NCBI GenBank assembly: GCA_000827265.1
Contig: KN834798.1
Span: forward strand, 1 to 64,000
Length of the DNA: 64,000 nt
Direction of reading: 5' to 3'
Source: Collybiopsis luxurians FD-317 M1
Taxonomy: Eukaryota; Basidiomycota; Agaricomycetes; Agaricales; Omphalotaceae
In this document: piece by piece, positions 10,498 to 22,503 of the stretch
Position numbering within the stretch: the stretch's first letter is position 1
How the letters are laid out: the number at the start of each line of letters is the position of its first letter
The notes under the pieces: generated by a model
Told to the model about the DNA's origin: nothing
Seen by the model: only the letters and a program-made list of their open reading frames with translations
Databases searched by the model: none
Translations under genes and position numbers: made by a program

Positions 10498-12996
10498 ATG
10501 AAAAGCTTCCCGCTTTGCGTTCTCTCACTCAGTTTGCTGCTCCTACAGATATCCGCGCAGCAAATCTCAGACGTTGTGAGCTCAAGTAGGAACACCTTCT
10601 CTTGCATGCCTGACGCCATATTCCCAGTGGCTGATAACGTGGGACCGGAAGAGCCTTTTTACCTCTATCGGGACGGGCAAATTTCCAGTCAACTTCACGG
10701 ATCCTGGCTCAGCGGGAGATGCAGATATTGTGGCTGACGATGGAACCGTGTATCAGAGTATCCTCGGGTTCGGACGATCTTTAAGTGAGTCGCATATCAA
10801 ATCTCTCTGCGAAGGTAAGTATACCGAAATGGTCTTCTGAGCTGATTCCTCCGCTATCACGCTGTCCAATCTTCAGGTATGATAGGTGTAACTCGAGCGT
10901 TTTCGCACCGTGGAAATCTCAATCATTTACGAACAGTCCGCAAACTCAGACCGATACTGGACTTTACTCAAGACGCTCTTCGACACAACGGATGGTGCAA
11001 ACGCTGCGGGGTTAATTATCTTCGAATCCCCATCGGTGCCTCAGATTTCTCTGCAAAAAGTCCGTGCATGGTCAACGGCTACTTATTTAAACGCGTAAAT
11101 TGATGCAACTTCCCCCCACACTGGCAGCTTATAGCTTGGACGACACGCCCGGTGACACGTCCTTTAATCGATTTAGCGTAGATCGCACGCCTTCGCAAGT
11201 ACCTGCGGTGCTCAAAGACATCTTGAGTATCAACCCACAAATCAAGGTGCACAGTGCTCATCCAATTACTTGTATCTCGCCCACATTTTTCTCATCATCA
11301 GATTCACATCCTTCCCTGGTCTCCTGTGAGCCTTCTCAATCCCCCTGAATTAATCTAGAATAACTAGCCATTACAATTCACCAGCCTGCATGGATGAAAG
11401 ACAGTGTCACTATGGATGGAGGTTCGCTAGAAGCCAATTTGACAACAGCTTGTGCGTAGCCATCCCTCTATATACTGAACCGGTGATGCACGATTTTTTT
11501 TGGCATGGTTAGATTCGGCATACCTGCTTAACGCCGTAAAAAGTTACTTTAAAGAGGGTTTCACAGTTTACGCGGTATCGATCCAGGCTTGTAATTATTC
11601 CATCTACTCATGCTCAAATACTGATGTCCTGGAAAATCGTCTGCGCCTTTTTGATATTCATAGAACGAACCTGAAAACAACGATAAGACGTATCCTTCGG
11701 CAACGATGACTGCTGTTGTGCAGGCACGGATCGGCAAGTCGCTCAGAACCTTACTGGATCAGAACAACTTCAACAACGTCAAAATCATTGGCAATGAGGT
11801 ATGGAGAGCATATTTCGACAGAATTAGAAATGGTATACATTTTGACACTATTTCTAGCACAATTGGAGTGACGCTGCCGGGTTTCCCATTTCTTTGGTAC
11901 GAAATTCTTATATTCTCAGATCAATCATTTTAGTCATTCCTGGTTTTACATAGATCCAAAGCGCACCAGATGCGTTCGATGGGGTCGCGTACGTGAAATA
12001 TAAGAGCTCCTCAAGGCGCATATTCAAGTACTTAGCGAACCACTAGATTTCACTGCTATCAAGGTGCTGTGGCAGATCAGGATGAGTTCAGCTCCAAGTT
12101 TCCGTCAAAGGTATCCTTGCAACGATCAGGATCTGGTAGGCTTAATGCTGACGCATTATTGTTGCAGGAGATATACATGACCGAGTGCTCAGGTACGATA
12201 GGGTCGGACTGGTGGGGCGATATCAAGGCATGTACAAAGTCTTTGTCGTCGAAAATGGCAAATTAACCTGCGGAAGCAGTGGTACATGGATAACTTGTAG
12301 GTATCAATAGCATGTAATGTCAAAATCGGGCAATATAAAGACTAGGATGGATGCCTTTGCAGATGGATCGGCGCTCTTGAACATGGCGCTATGGCGGTAC
12401 GTTTCTCTCAGTCTTTCTACTCTCGTCGATCGCCCTTATATTTGGCCGAAGGCACTAATGTGGAACCTAGCTTTGGACGATAAGGGCCAACCCATGCTAC
12501 CAGAAAGTGACTCGTGCGATGGAGGCTGCCGGGGGATAGTCACCGTCAGTGGCGGAGATTATACTCTCGATCAAGAGTTTTACTCCATGGCCCAAGCTTC
12601 TAAAGCGATTCTTCCTGTGAACGCCGGAGGGCCTTTTGGACGGCGAATCGATGTTGCTGTGAAGGGTGCCTCGAATTCAGCGCTTAGAGTAGGCGCGTAT
12701 GCCACAGGTGGTGTAAAAGGCACTGATCGGACGAGATACGCGTTGGTCGTGATGAATTGTGAGTACTCTATAAAGTAGTCGAGTTTGTTCTGTTTCTAAC
12801 ATGACTCAGGGAATGACAATTCCTCCCAGGGAAGCTTCAATCCCACCCCGGTTAAGGCGACGATAGAGTTTCGGGGAAAACAGGTAAGTTTTCAGTTCCA
12901 TCTGTTGAATTCATGATGAATGTTGCTGGACCTTAGGCGAAGTATACATTCCCCGTTGGTGTCACTACACTGTGGTGGTTCGCTCCCTCAAACTGA
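10498..12996 (+). CDS. Secreted GH30 glycoside hydrolase (endo-beta-1,6-galactanase-like), one frameshift
   Basis: Predicted to cleave beta-1,6-linked galactan or glucan outside the cell. The ATG at 10498 starts a signal peptide (MKSFPLCVLSLSLLLL..ISAQ). About fifteen short exons splice into a full GH30 protein of roughly 480 residues: QQISDV/WLITWDRKSLFTS, YQSILGFGRSLTDSSA, SDRYWTLLKTLFDTTDGANA, RIPIGASDFSA, WSPPAWMKDSVTMDGGSLE, VYAVSIQ/NEPENN (acid/base Glu), HNWSDAAGFP, GVAFHCYQGAV, EIYMTECSGTIGSDWW (nucleophile Glu) and a C-terminal beta-sandwich ending TTLWWFAPSN. Both catalytic Glu residues are present. In the exon at about 10939-11060 the frame slips by one base near 11005-11016, between GANAAG and NYLRIPIG. 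Two introns have GC donors (11587-11663 and 12228-12279). Either a single-base assembly error sits in an intact gene, or this is a very young pseudogene. Confidence 0.8.
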
Positions 12997-13537
12997 GATT
13001 GAAAATAGGTCAGAAAGGACTTTTATCGGTACATCAGTGGCGATTGCTGCGCGATAATCGATGCATTATTTTTATTCTTCCTTATCGTTATATTCTGGAT
13101 CGCATGTATCATGCATGTTCTAAACGTGTTTAGGGTGGGCAGTGTACCTCCCCAGCGTATCAAGCTAAATCTGAGAGGCTTTCAAGTCCTTATTTCCCAG
13201 GGAACAAAGGCGATTGTCACATTCGCGGGTCCAACGAAGGTCAAAACAATGCCTGTCAACTTGTTCTGAATGATCCGAATTGGCCCAACACGTATAGTTT
13301 ACCTGACAACCCAAATACAAGGACCAAGTAGAACAAAAGTATAACCATATAAAATGACCATATTTCGAAAGGTCAAAGCGTTTACTATCACCACGTGTTG
13401 TGGCAAAATTGCAACAAAAAAGTGGTTGACGGTATTTAAGGGCCTCTCAAAAGATGCAGAAATCACCGAAGATTCCACTTCTCATCTCAGTAGCCTCTAA
13501 CTTCTCGTGAAGCAAAGTCCAAGCGCAACTACACACT
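12997..13537. other. Short intergenic stretch
   Basis: The 3' flank of the GH30 gene and 5' flank of the next gene. A CACGTG-type E-box core occurs near 13392-13397. No gene is supported. Confidence 0.35.
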
Positions 13538-14203
13538 ATGTCCTTGAAACGTTTTACTCGATTCGCATCTCCAGATACTGCAGAACCTATCATAACGCCG
13601 TGCTCTTCGCCCCCTCGCTGCCCAACACCCATTTTATACGAGCCTACTCCTCTCAGTGCAGAAGAGAGACGTCTAAACGAAGAACTGAGGGAGCGATGGA
13701 GGCGAGAAGAAGAGGAAAAAACTCAAGCGTTGTTAAGACTTGGTCGTGCACCCACTCCGGAGTCAAGCGCTTGGTTATCGCCGCCAATCCCTCAGAGTCA
13801 TAACTGGATGCTCCACAATCCCGGAAGTCGCAGTAGTAGTCATACTGGCTATATTACTCCGGTATCCCGGTCACCTACCCCGAGCTCGAGTTCGAGAAGA
13901 GCAACTAGTCCTTTCCCGAAGTGGGGATCCCATGGCGGTGGATCAGTGTCTGAAGTTGATCGGATGCTTATAGCGCTCATAGATGATGTACGACCTGACA
14001 AAGTCGACAAAAGCAAGCCTGTTTTCAGAGCGTCAGAGCGTAAGGATTTTCATGAACCAAATGAACGAAGCTATGCGGCAGATCTGCCGCTCAGGGGGTC
14101 AAGCTTGACAGCGCGAGGTGAAGATGTAGTGTCTGATGCAGTGGTTCGAGGAAAGATTAAACCTTCAGTTCCGCGAGCGACTCGGAGCGGGGCGAAAAGA
14201 TGA
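13538..14203 (+). CDS. Hypothetical disordered protein, intronless, 221 aa
   Basis: A single uninterrupted frame starting at an ATG in good context. The protein is rich in Ser, Pro and Arg. It has a charged helix at about residues 48-66 (EERRLNEELRERWRREEEEK), a Ser-rich stretch (SRSPTPSSSSRR) near residue 115, a short helix (VSEVDRMLIALIDDV) near 140-152 and a basic C-terminus (RATRSGAKR). I do not recognise the family and find no signal peptide or membrane segment. Its composition is like that of the MG[R/Q]xL[Y/W]S proteins nearby, but it lacks their N-terminal motif. Length and composition make chance unlikely. The function is unknown. Confidence 0.55.
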   Translation: MSLKRFTRFASPDTAEPIITPCSSPPRCPTPILYEPTPLSAEERRLNEELRERWRREEEEKTQALLRLGRAPTPESSAWLSPPIPQSHNWMLHNPGSRSSSHTGYITPVSRSPTPSSSSRRATSPFPKWGSHGGGSVSEVDRMLIALIDDVRPDKVDKSKPVFRASERKDFHEPNERSYAADLPLRGSSLTARGEDVVSDAVVRGKIKPSVPRATRSGAKR

Positions 14204-14826
14204 TTCTAGTAGAAAACTATGCAATAAGATAGGAATGATTGTATGACTAGTACAAAAATGTGATTTTAATACTCAGCGAAAGAAGATTTTACCTTTAATC
14301 AATTACCAACGCCAAGGACATAAGGAAAGTAACGCGGTGCTCGACGTACTTGGATTCGATCCGACGGGGTCAAAGGAATCCATTGAGAGTTGGCAATGTG
14401 CATATGCCGCATGCTTACCGTCCTGCAGCTTATGAGCTAGATCACGCAATGGGCCGTTCGAACGAGGCAGATGGGCACCGCAGCGACTTTGCTTGTAACT
14501 ATGGCAAGGGGATTGATGTTTTTCTTTTCCTTGATGCAGATATCTGTGTCGCCTCAAATGTTCTGAGGCTACTGAGATGAAAATGAGTGCACTGGCTGTC
14601 CAGCCTTGCCCCGAGATTGGTGGTGAGTGGCACGAAGTGGCTCTAGGCGGCGATATAGGATGAGCGCCCAACTCACTAAATTGGAAACGGCATCATATCA
14701 GCGGGGTGAATCACTGCTGACTAAGCGACATCAACCACTATATAACTTCCGTCCCTGCGCTTCGAAAATTTTCCCTGGTTCGAGTTCGCCGACTTCACCT
14801 CTTTGAAAGCAAGAAAATACCCCATA
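14204..14826. other. Intergenic, with short unrecognised frames
   Basis: Frames of 76 codons (plus, 14350-14580) and 122 codons (minus, 14303-14671) overlap each other. Neither resembles a known protein or shows splice continuity. The right part holds the promoter of the GPI-protein gene, with a TATA element at 14739-14746. Confidence 0.35.
14739..14746 (+). promoter_or_regulatory. TATA box of the GPI-anchored wall protein gene
   Basis: The octamer TATATAAC lies 88 bp upstream of the ATG at 14827, at a spacing plausible for a highly expressed fungal gene with a 5'UTR of some 40-60 nt. Confidence 0.5.
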
Positions 14827-15712
14827 ATGCGTGCCTCTTTCGCCGCTGTCGCTCTTTTCCCCGCCTATGCATTGGGTACGTCAATCTAGAGATTGGTGCA
14901 TTGATGTGCTAATGGTAACCCCGTAAAGCAACGTTTTCAATCAACTCACCTTCTTCTTCCGAGTACTGGTTTGTATTTTTCTCTGTCATTAATGAGCTTT
15001 AATTCACCCTGTCTGTCTACAGGGTTTTCAACACTTCGTACGTACTTATTCTGTTCAAGCGTAACCCGACATAACCAAGTTATTTGAATCGCAGTAACTC
15101 CATTAACTGGTGTGTCATTTATCCTGATGTGCTTTTTTTTTTTTCTTTTCTGATTTTCTGGCGGTCAGGACAAGTACCGCAGGAGATCCTGAGTCGTTTA
15201 ACATTGCTATCATCAACACCAACAATGCTACTCTGAATGGAGCATTCAGCATTGCTTCCAACGTAGCGAACAACTTGTCCTTCGAGGTCCGGATCGTTTT
15301 GTCCTTCTCCGGAGTGTTATCAACTAATGCAAACTAGGTCACCAATGTAACCCTCATCCCAGCTGACAACTACATTTTGCAATTCGTCAACAGCTCCAAC
15401 ATCACTCAGGTCTTCGTCAACAGCTCTAGTTTCACCGTAAAGCCCAACGGAAGTGCGTCTATTTTCTGCGCATGCTCCAATATATCCTGACGACGACTGA
15501 TCTATTCCAAAGCTACTCCTGCCCCTCCTGTTTCTAGCTCCAGCTCTGCCAGTGGAAGTAGCAGCTCCGGATCCGCTACTGGTGCAGCGGGTTCTTCCAC
15601 GGCTTCAGGTTCAAATCCATCTACCACGGGCAACAGTGCCTCTAGCATTTTTAACCCCAAGTCTGCTGTCGCTGCTGCAGGAGCAATGGCCCTCGCAGCC
15701 CTTGCGATTTGA
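14827..15712 (+). CDS. Small secreted GPI-anchored Ser/Thr-rich protein with Kre9/KNH-type domain
   Basis: Likely a cell-surface mannoprotein. Seven exons, several of them tiny (about 14-15 nt), splice into about 182 residues in one frame. The order is a signal peptide (MRASFAAVALFPAYALA), then a beta-rich domain beginning TFSINSPSSSEYWVFN and continuing SINWTSTAGDPESFNI and DNYILQFVNSS, as in the Ser/Thr-rich GPI-anchored family related to Kre9/KNH. A Ser/Gly/Ala-rich stalk follows, then a hydrophobic C-terminal tail (VAAAGAMALAALAI) typical of a GPI-attachment signal. Several NxS/T sites in the domain suggest N-glycosylation. The micro-exons are supported because every junction keeps the frame. 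Related proteins are abundant in agaricomycetes; the exact role is unknown. Confidence 0.82.
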
Positions 15713-16189
15713 TCGATGCCATCCCACTGTCGTTTCTTTTTGGGACCATGTTTTCAAAATTTCCTGACTTTTTGTGTTGATATTATACCCTACTACCTGA
15801 CGAGCATGCGATTGAACGATTGTGCTTACATACGTACATTTGTTTTGACTAGGTGTTGTATTCGTTGTTTCTTGATATCGTCGGTACTATGTATTTTGTG
15901 AGTATTATCGACAGTCTCTAGCTCGAGATATACGTTGTTGATGTTACTGAATAATTCTCCAATCTCAGATGGAGAGACTGATTCGCGCCACACTGAGATG
16001 CTCGTTGACGAAAAAGGAAAGAAGACGACAATTGTCTTAGCTAATTATTTTTTTGGACACATCATTGATCAACGAAGTTCCTGCATGAGCCTTTGTTTTC
16101 CTGTTATGAGGTATATAAAGCATCTACGGAGAAACCCATATCGCCTATTTGTCCCCGTCGAAGAACGCCACTCCTAAGTTATAGTTTCC
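15713..16189. other. Intergenic; promoter of the MGRLLYS gene at its right end
   Basis: A gap of 477 bases with the 3' flank of the wall-protein gene on the left. A TATA element at 16111-16120 precedes the next gene. Nothing else is recognised. Confidence 0.4.
16111..16120 (+). promoter_or_regulatory. TATA box upstream of the MGRLLYS protein gene
   Basis: GTATATAAAG lies 70-79 bp upstream of the ATG at 16190, a good match to a TATA element. Confidence 0.5.
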
Positions 16190-16930
16190 ATGGGTCGGCT
16201 TTTGTACTCTCTTCAACTTGCTGGTCAGTCGAACGACGACCAATCAAAATTTCAACCGAACGCAGTCTCGACGTCCACTTCCGAGCGACTGCAGATGTCA
16301 TTAGAACGAACTGACAGCTCTCCTCCTCCTCCTCCTCCCCTCATCTCGGATCCTTACGTTCACGTGCATGTGCATACTAGACAGATCGAGCCACCACTCG
16401 ACGATGTCGCTGACCCATTCGCACCTGGGTCTCTGTGGCGCGCCAGATTACACCCTGACGCTCATCTATCTGACTCTGGCGACAACGACGTCTTTTGGAA
16501 CAGTTGGCTCAACGAAAACTTCAACGAAAACTTCAATGAAACGCAATCCGATCGATTCGATGATTCGCGGCGTGTTCGAGAGGAAATTCGTGCCGTGGTG
16601 CGGGAGGCAGAGAATGACTGGATCTCCGAGCCCGCTCACGACAGCCGTAGGGAGCTGGGGATTTCGCCGGACGAGTTGTCGAGGCAGGCAGCTCGGTTCA
16701 GACGGGCGGTGGCTGCCGCAGAAACGTTCAGGTCGGGTTCGGAGTCTGGTTCACGGTCACAGGTAGGACGAATCGAAGATGATGCGGAAGAAAGGGTCGA
16801 AAGTTCCTTGATTGAAAGGGCACAGTCTGTTGTGCGACAGTCTCGCGCTTTTCGTACAGAAATGACGCGAACCGTTGAGGAACTGAGAACTGCGGTCGAA
16901 GCACTGACGCGAAACCTGGCTACATTGTGA
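16190..16930 (+). CDS. MG[R/Q]xL[Y/W]S family protein, intronless, 246 aa
   Basis: One uninterrupted frame from an ATG 70 bp below a TATA box. The protein opens MGRLLYSLQLAG, the signature shared with the genes at 26217, 27984 and 45353. It has a poly-Pro run near residue 46, then DPFAPGS, a weak counterpart of the PFDPDS block in two siblings, followed by FWNSWLNENFNENFNE. The second half is helical and charged, with a C-terminal coiled-coil-like stretch (RTVEELRTAVEALTRNLATL). There is no signal peptide, membrane segment or known domain. Lack of introns is unusual against the intron-rich neighbours. The function is unknown. The N-terminal Gly with a residue-7 Ser resembles, but does not match, an N-myristoylation site, which prefers Ser/Thr at position 6. 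Confidence 0.7.
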   Translation: MGRLLYSLQLAGQSNDDQSKFQPNAVSTSTSERLQMSLERTDSSPPPPPPLISDPYVHVHVHTRQIEPPLDDVADPFAPGSLWRARLHPDAHLSDSGDNDVFWNSWLNENFNENFNETQSDRFDDSRRVREEIRAVVREAENDWISEPAHDSRRELGISPDELSRQAARFRRAVAAAETFRSGSESGSRSQVGRIEDDAEERVESSLIERAQSVVRQSRAFRTEMTRTVEELRTAVEALTRNLATL

Positions 16931-17164
16931 CAACGCACTCGAACAAAAAAAAGACACTTTATTATGTGGCGTGTACTTCTGACGCATAGAGTAGTCCCGT
17001 AGTTTAACATTGATGAGATTCTGTCAAAGCGAAACTTTCGGTTTTTAGGATGACATTTATACTGATCTCGATTCTCGAGGACCACGCTTTGAATACAACA
17101 TTATACAGCGATACAAGATGAGATCTGAATCTAAACAGGATTGCAGTCATCTGAGCATTCCCGG

Positions 17165-20100
17165 TCAAAGGTTATCACCGTCCTCAGCCGGTGTATCCAT
17201 CTCCTGTTTAGCTTTCCTAATGACAAATAACGCATGAGTTCAAACAATGATTTTAAACGTCGACCGACATGAAAACGCACCTCCAAGCCTCTCGACATTC
17301 CGCCTTTACTCTACCACTCTTCCATTTTTGCCGCTTGGATTGACTAGCGACCAAGTCTGCATCAAGTTCTGAAAAATTGGGTTTAGATCATATATAATTA
17401 ACTCGTCAGTCAGATGTACTTACCATCATCTTCACCAAGAGGCAACAGCCTTTCCAGCGCAAGGCATTGCCTATAGGGAAAGCAAGTGATTAACATACTC
17501 AACTCCACCAAAAACATCAAACCCTACCAAGAATGCTGCTTATCGTAAAATCGTACAAAGTGTAGATTCACATTCTTGTTCTTCTTTTTCATGTTCTCGT
17601 ACATCTTCTTCGCAGACTTTGGCACCATCATGTCCTCAATCTCGAAAATAACCGCCGGCCACCAAGGGTATGTATCTAAGAAACAGAGATTTGGAGTCAG
17701 AAAGGTGCCATAGGGTCGAGAGGAAAACTGAGACTCACCAGCTTTAGCCCATACGAGCGTTCCTCCTTCCAACTTTTGGCCAGGCTTGAATTCTGACAAT
17801 GATTTCTTCGCCTCAACTGCAGGGTTCTTCGATGTAGTAGCCGCAGATTTCCGCGCCTTGGTACCCACAGATGCTGAAGGTTCCGAAAGTGGAAGTGGCT
17901 CAGCGTCTCTGCCAGCAACTTCCTCTGCTACTCTTAGCTCGCCTAGTTCTTCCTCTTCATAGTTCTCCTTTACTTTCCCTTGAACAGTTCCAGACGACTG
18001 TGATTCCATAGCCAGCTCCGGAGGTGGGGACAAAACAACATCCAATGGTGCAGATACAGAGGCCGCAGACAAAGACGCAGATAAGCTATCGGAATTACTG
18101 ATAGTAGTGGTGGCGGGCTCGCCAGCTGCGAGCTTGATCTTCTCTCGCTCAGCCTTCTTTCTCATATTCTTCTGTCTTCTGGTCGCCGGTGAATCCAGCT
18201 CTTCAATAATAATTTTACCATTGGGCGCATGGATGATGTTGCCGATTCGAGGGAGGCCGCTTCGAGGTTCGATCAGACGTTCATTGTTCTCGGTAGGAAC
18301 TGCTGGACTGTCCGTAGGTACAACGTCATGATACAAAGGTTCTGCGTTCGCGGTGGATTGCTCGTTGGGCAGGTCGATCGGAGGGGCAGACGGGCTATAG
18401 GGCGCATCAACATCCATAGGACTATCAGTGACGGCAGCTGCAGCCGCAGCCGCAGACAAGGCACGCAGGCCTCCGGCTTCACTTCGAGTTGATCTCGGAG
18501 CAGAAGACCGTCCCGCATCGAAGAACGCAGAACTACTGCCCGAAGACTCGTTTTGCTTCAATGTCTCGTTCTCTTCCTCTGCAGTACTAAATACAGACAA
18601 CTTGGAGGTCCCCCGGTCTAACTTGATCTTCTTTTTAGGCGGTGGGAGAGACGAGTGATCAGGGACAGCTGTAGGCGGTGGCGGCAGTGAAGTTCGAGTT
18701 CTCCGCTTTTGGTCGGAGGGTAGAATCCAACCACTGTTGAACAGCTTGAATGAAGCTTGATTGTCCACATCCTCGCGAAATTCAGGAACCGAAGGTGTGT
18801 CTAGCGGAATTCTTGACCTTGAAGGACCAGCCACGGCGGTAGAGAACAGTCCGGAAGACGACATCGAATACGAAGTACCGTACTCTGGTGGTAGAGTCTC
18901 CAGTATGGAATCTGCTTCGGATGTTTGAGGGACAGGAGAGGAGCTCTCGGAACTGGTCCCTGCGGGAACATGGGTCGCAGATCGTCTAGTACGAATAATC
19001 AGCTTTTCACTGGTTATGCCGGAAGCGGCTATTGCTGCTTCGATTTCCGCTTTGGCAGCCCTCTCCTGCGCTCGTTCTTCAGCCTTTTTAGCTCTCTGCC
19101 GTTTGTATTCCTCGCTACGATCACGAGTTGGCTTCGGTAATTTCAATTTGGGCGCTTTACGAGGTTTAGGTTCAGGCGGCGGTTTAAAAACAGGAAGTTC
19201 AAAGTTGAGTAGAGACGTGATTGGATCAGCGTTCAGAATGAGTTCGCTCTCGTCTCTGATAGCATCGAGAGACAGTAAAAGCTCTACCAGTTCTAAAGGA
19301 GGTTCCAGATCCCCGACTCCGGAGACAAGGGGAAGAAGAGCCGGTAAGGATGAAGTAGTATTCTCGATTTTGACAGCAGTCTCTTCCGTCTCGTCCAGCG
19401 GTTGGGGATTTTCCGTGACCAAAGGTGGGGCTGTCTTGGGCTTCATAGACAGATTTTCAAGCTCCAGGAGGATCGGCTGAGAAGCGTTATGTATTCGCTG
19501 TGCGGCCTTGTGAAATGGCGTCCCGGCATTATTGTATAACATAGCATTATTCAACACCAGCTCGATATCATCCTAAGGTCCAAATAAGACTAAGCCACAG
19601 AGCTACTTCAATGATAACGCACCCTGAAGTCTTTGATATCCCAATACTCGTGGCGATCCAGCTTGGCGTCGATGACTGACCAAGACATAGGCCGTGCTAC
19701 GATGTCAAAGTAGTCAGGAACTTCAGCCCTATTGACAGGATTCTTGAAGTAGTCGTGTTTATCATATCTTTACTGGATATAAGCAAACTCAGATTCAGAT
19801 ATTTTTGTTGAGCACGAACCCTACGATACGCTCGAAAGCGAGACGAAGCCGGGGTTCATGAGGATAAATAGCTTGGGTGAGAACACCTTGAAGGATTTCA
19901 ACTTGCTGAAGTTTCCGACTTTCCCGTTTCCAAGTAAGCGCGGACAACTCGCGAAGCTTCAGCAGGTCCCGCTCGAGGTGTCGAAGTTCCTTAAAAGCTA
20001 AAGTGAGCGGGCGCCGGTATATGCGAAAACCTAGAGAACAGACCTCAAGTTTCATAGCTCTCTCTTCCTCGCTCTGCAGTTTACTGTTACTCGAAGCTGT

Positions 20101-21712
20101 CCATGGTTCCAAGTGCAATCGCTTCAACAACGGCGCGCCCCGCCTCGCTTCCCTCTTCAGACTCCAGTATTTGCACACCATGAGCAAAAAATCTCCTCGC
20201 TTCCTCACATTTATTTTGGCAATGTATTGCGTGATGCGGTCGACGATGATAGCGGGTACCAAAGGAGGTCCTGGCTTGTAGGTCTTGGCGTAGGCCCGAG
20301 CAGATTTAGATAATTTAGAAGGATGAGATTCGTCCTCTTCTTCCTCTTCTTGAGCAGCTAGGGCAGCTTCTCGAATTTCCTGTTGCTCTTTCTGCACGAC
20401 CGCAATTTAGAATGTAAAATTACGTGAAATAGTCGAGACGACATACAGGGAGATGCTTGTCACAGTAACACGTCAAGGTTACAGTTTCGGCTTGAGTACT
20501 CTTCATGGGTAATAGCAGCTTTTCTTTTCGGGCACAGGTGGTATGAAAAGCAAGAAAGCAGGAAGTTTTGGCACATTGAATGCATGCACCTCCCCGAATA
20601 TCGCAAATGCTGCATTTCTACAAGTTATGTAAACAAAATGCAGGCGAGAACGTAGGTGCAAGAGACGAACCAACTTCCATCTCTGTTTCGAAATATCTTC
20701 AATACCAACCACAGGCTCCATGAAGGTTTCGTTGGCTACGCGCGTCTCCGGCACCCACATTGCACAAAGAAGATGTACCCATTCGCCATTGATGGTTTGT
20801 TTGAACGCTCCGCCTTCGTTAGGGCATAGTATGCAGGACTAGATCGTTCCGTGAGCGGAAAACGTGGTCGATGTGAGAATGAGCGTACCACAGGATTTTC
20901 TGGCGACACGGTACACTTTCGGCAGAGCCATTGACCTTCAGGGATATAAGGAACTCCATAGCAGTCTACATTCGCTCATGTATCGAATTTCCATAATCGA
21001 AAGGCTCGTCCTGGCGCACCTTGATGAACTGCGAGATTACAACCATCACAAAACACGATAGCATTGCTATTTTCCCCTTCGGAGTCATCACAGATTGCAC
21101 ACGTAGAGTCTTCAGAAGGCATTGCAAAATCAGGCTTGGGGATATTCTTGGTCTACAAGGGGTCAGATACACGAAAGGGGAGATAAGAGTAACACGAACC
21201 AAATCAAACCACTCCTTTTCCAGCCGGTCCATGATGATTTCAAAAACTTCATAGGATATCTTGTCGACCTGTTCCTTTCGTCTCTCGGCGTTAAGATTGT
21301 CGAGCCATTCCTTGTCTCAGCAAGGGCGTCAGCTGGATGACTCTAAAAAGGATACAAATACACACCTTGCTCATCCATATCATACTCGACCTGTCTGGCT
21401 AACTCTGATTCAAGAGGCTCTACAAAAAAATTCAACACGCGAAATTGTGTCAGATTCGGGATTCAAACTTGCCAATATGTCGAATATAATGCTCTGGACG
21501 TTGAAAGTCAGAAAAATCGTTATCTAGAAAGCATTCAGAATGCAAACTTGAACCAATAGAACGAGAAACTTGCAGCCATAGGATCTCGCTTGCCGGTCAT
21601 CGACGCCGGTCGTCGGTGAAGTAAGCTCGTCGTCGATCTTCTGAAATGAGACTTTGGGTAGTTCCGGGGGAGCAGGAGCAGCAGACAAGGTGGCACGAAC
21701 ACCGCGAGCCAT
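17165..21712 (-). CDS. NTO1: NTO1/BRPF-like scaffold of a histone acetyltransferase complex (EPL1-PHD-ZnK-PHD-bromo-PWWP)
   Basis: Expected to be the chromatin-reading scaffold of a NuA3/MOZ-type histone H3 acetyltransferase in the nucleus. From the ATG at 21712 the roughly 1,250-1,300 residue protein shows an EPL1-like N-terminal region ([29 protein letters not shown]). A PHD finger ([19 protein letters not shown]), a zinc knuckle ([14 protein letters not shown]) and an extended PHD ([27 protein letters not shown]) follow. Next come a helical segment (19795-20397), a bromodomain whose end reads [20 protein letters not shown], a long Ser/Pro-rich disordered region with Ala runs, and a C-terminal PWWP domain ([20 protein letters not shown]). 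This is the complete BRPF domain order in about fifteen exons. The stop is at 17165. NTO1 follows the yeast name; BRPF is the animal equivalent. Confidence 0.9.
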
Positions 21713-22503
21713 TTATATCAACGTACAAGGAAGAGAATGTCAACCGGCGCTTATTCAACCCAAATGCGGTATGTCGCAGCCATCATACTGGACTTTCACT
21801 GAAGGTCATGGCATTCAGTAAGGACCACTTGTGCATCTTTGAGTAAGCTTGATTTTCAGAAAAAATCAAGATTTTGAATTATCTTTCTCATGAGAAGTCT
21901 CAAAGGCCCTCCCAAGGGCAAACAGAGCCCGAGCGAACGCAGCGACTCGTGGAAGCCTAGCAAGGCAAGCAGCAGGTCGGGGGACGGGCGGAGAGGCAAC
22001 AGATGGATGTGATATAAGACCAAGATGTGTGCAGGAGCTTGATCATAACCCATGTCCTTTTCCTGTAAAGAGGAACGAGTCGATATTAGCCTGAACTAGG
22101 GCCTTCACCAAGTGGTCTACCAGTCAGTAGTTGCAGCGGCAGTGGCTCAAAGAACCAGGTAGATAAAAAATCTAGTATGCATAGTGTTGCTCGGGGATGT
22201 ACACACGTTATACTAGTGATCGCCAATATTACTATCAAAGGCTCGGTCAAAGCGGGTTATATCTAATTGAAAAGCTTCCGTAGTGAAATCTTCCTCATGC
22301 TCAGGGCACCAACTGTGACCCTCAAGCTCAATTTTTACAGCTGAACCTCTGGGCAGCTGGTATATTGTACACCCTTTTCTCGCACTAACTTGTTTTGAAA
22401 TTGAAGTCTTTACGCAATTTGTCACGTTCACGCCGCTCTACAATCCCAATGAAGACAACGTAAACTCTGCCCTGTACCCCGAAGTCCAGTCACACTCGAA
22501 GGC
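21713..22503. other. Divergent spacer between NTO1 and the first copy of the P450 start
   Basis: Most of this (from 21835) recurs exactly after the N gap, so it is probably one locus written twice. If the repeat is an artefact, the true distance between the NTO1 and P450 start codons is about 790 bp and the region is a divergent promoter. Confidence 0.5.

Noticed and set aside
16190..16210. N-myristoylation signal at MGRLLYS
   Set aside because: Gly2 is right but the preferred Ser/Thr at position 6 is an aromatic residue in all four members; Ser is at 7. Kept only as a remote possibility.
16636..17085. Minus-strand 149-codon frame overlapping the MGRLLYS gene
   Set aside because: The plus-strand frame has a TATA box, family motif and ATG; the antisense frame has none.
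19016..19480. Plus-strand frame of 154 codons inside NTO1
   Set aside because: Antisense shadow of the long Ser/Pro-rich coding exon; no independent features.
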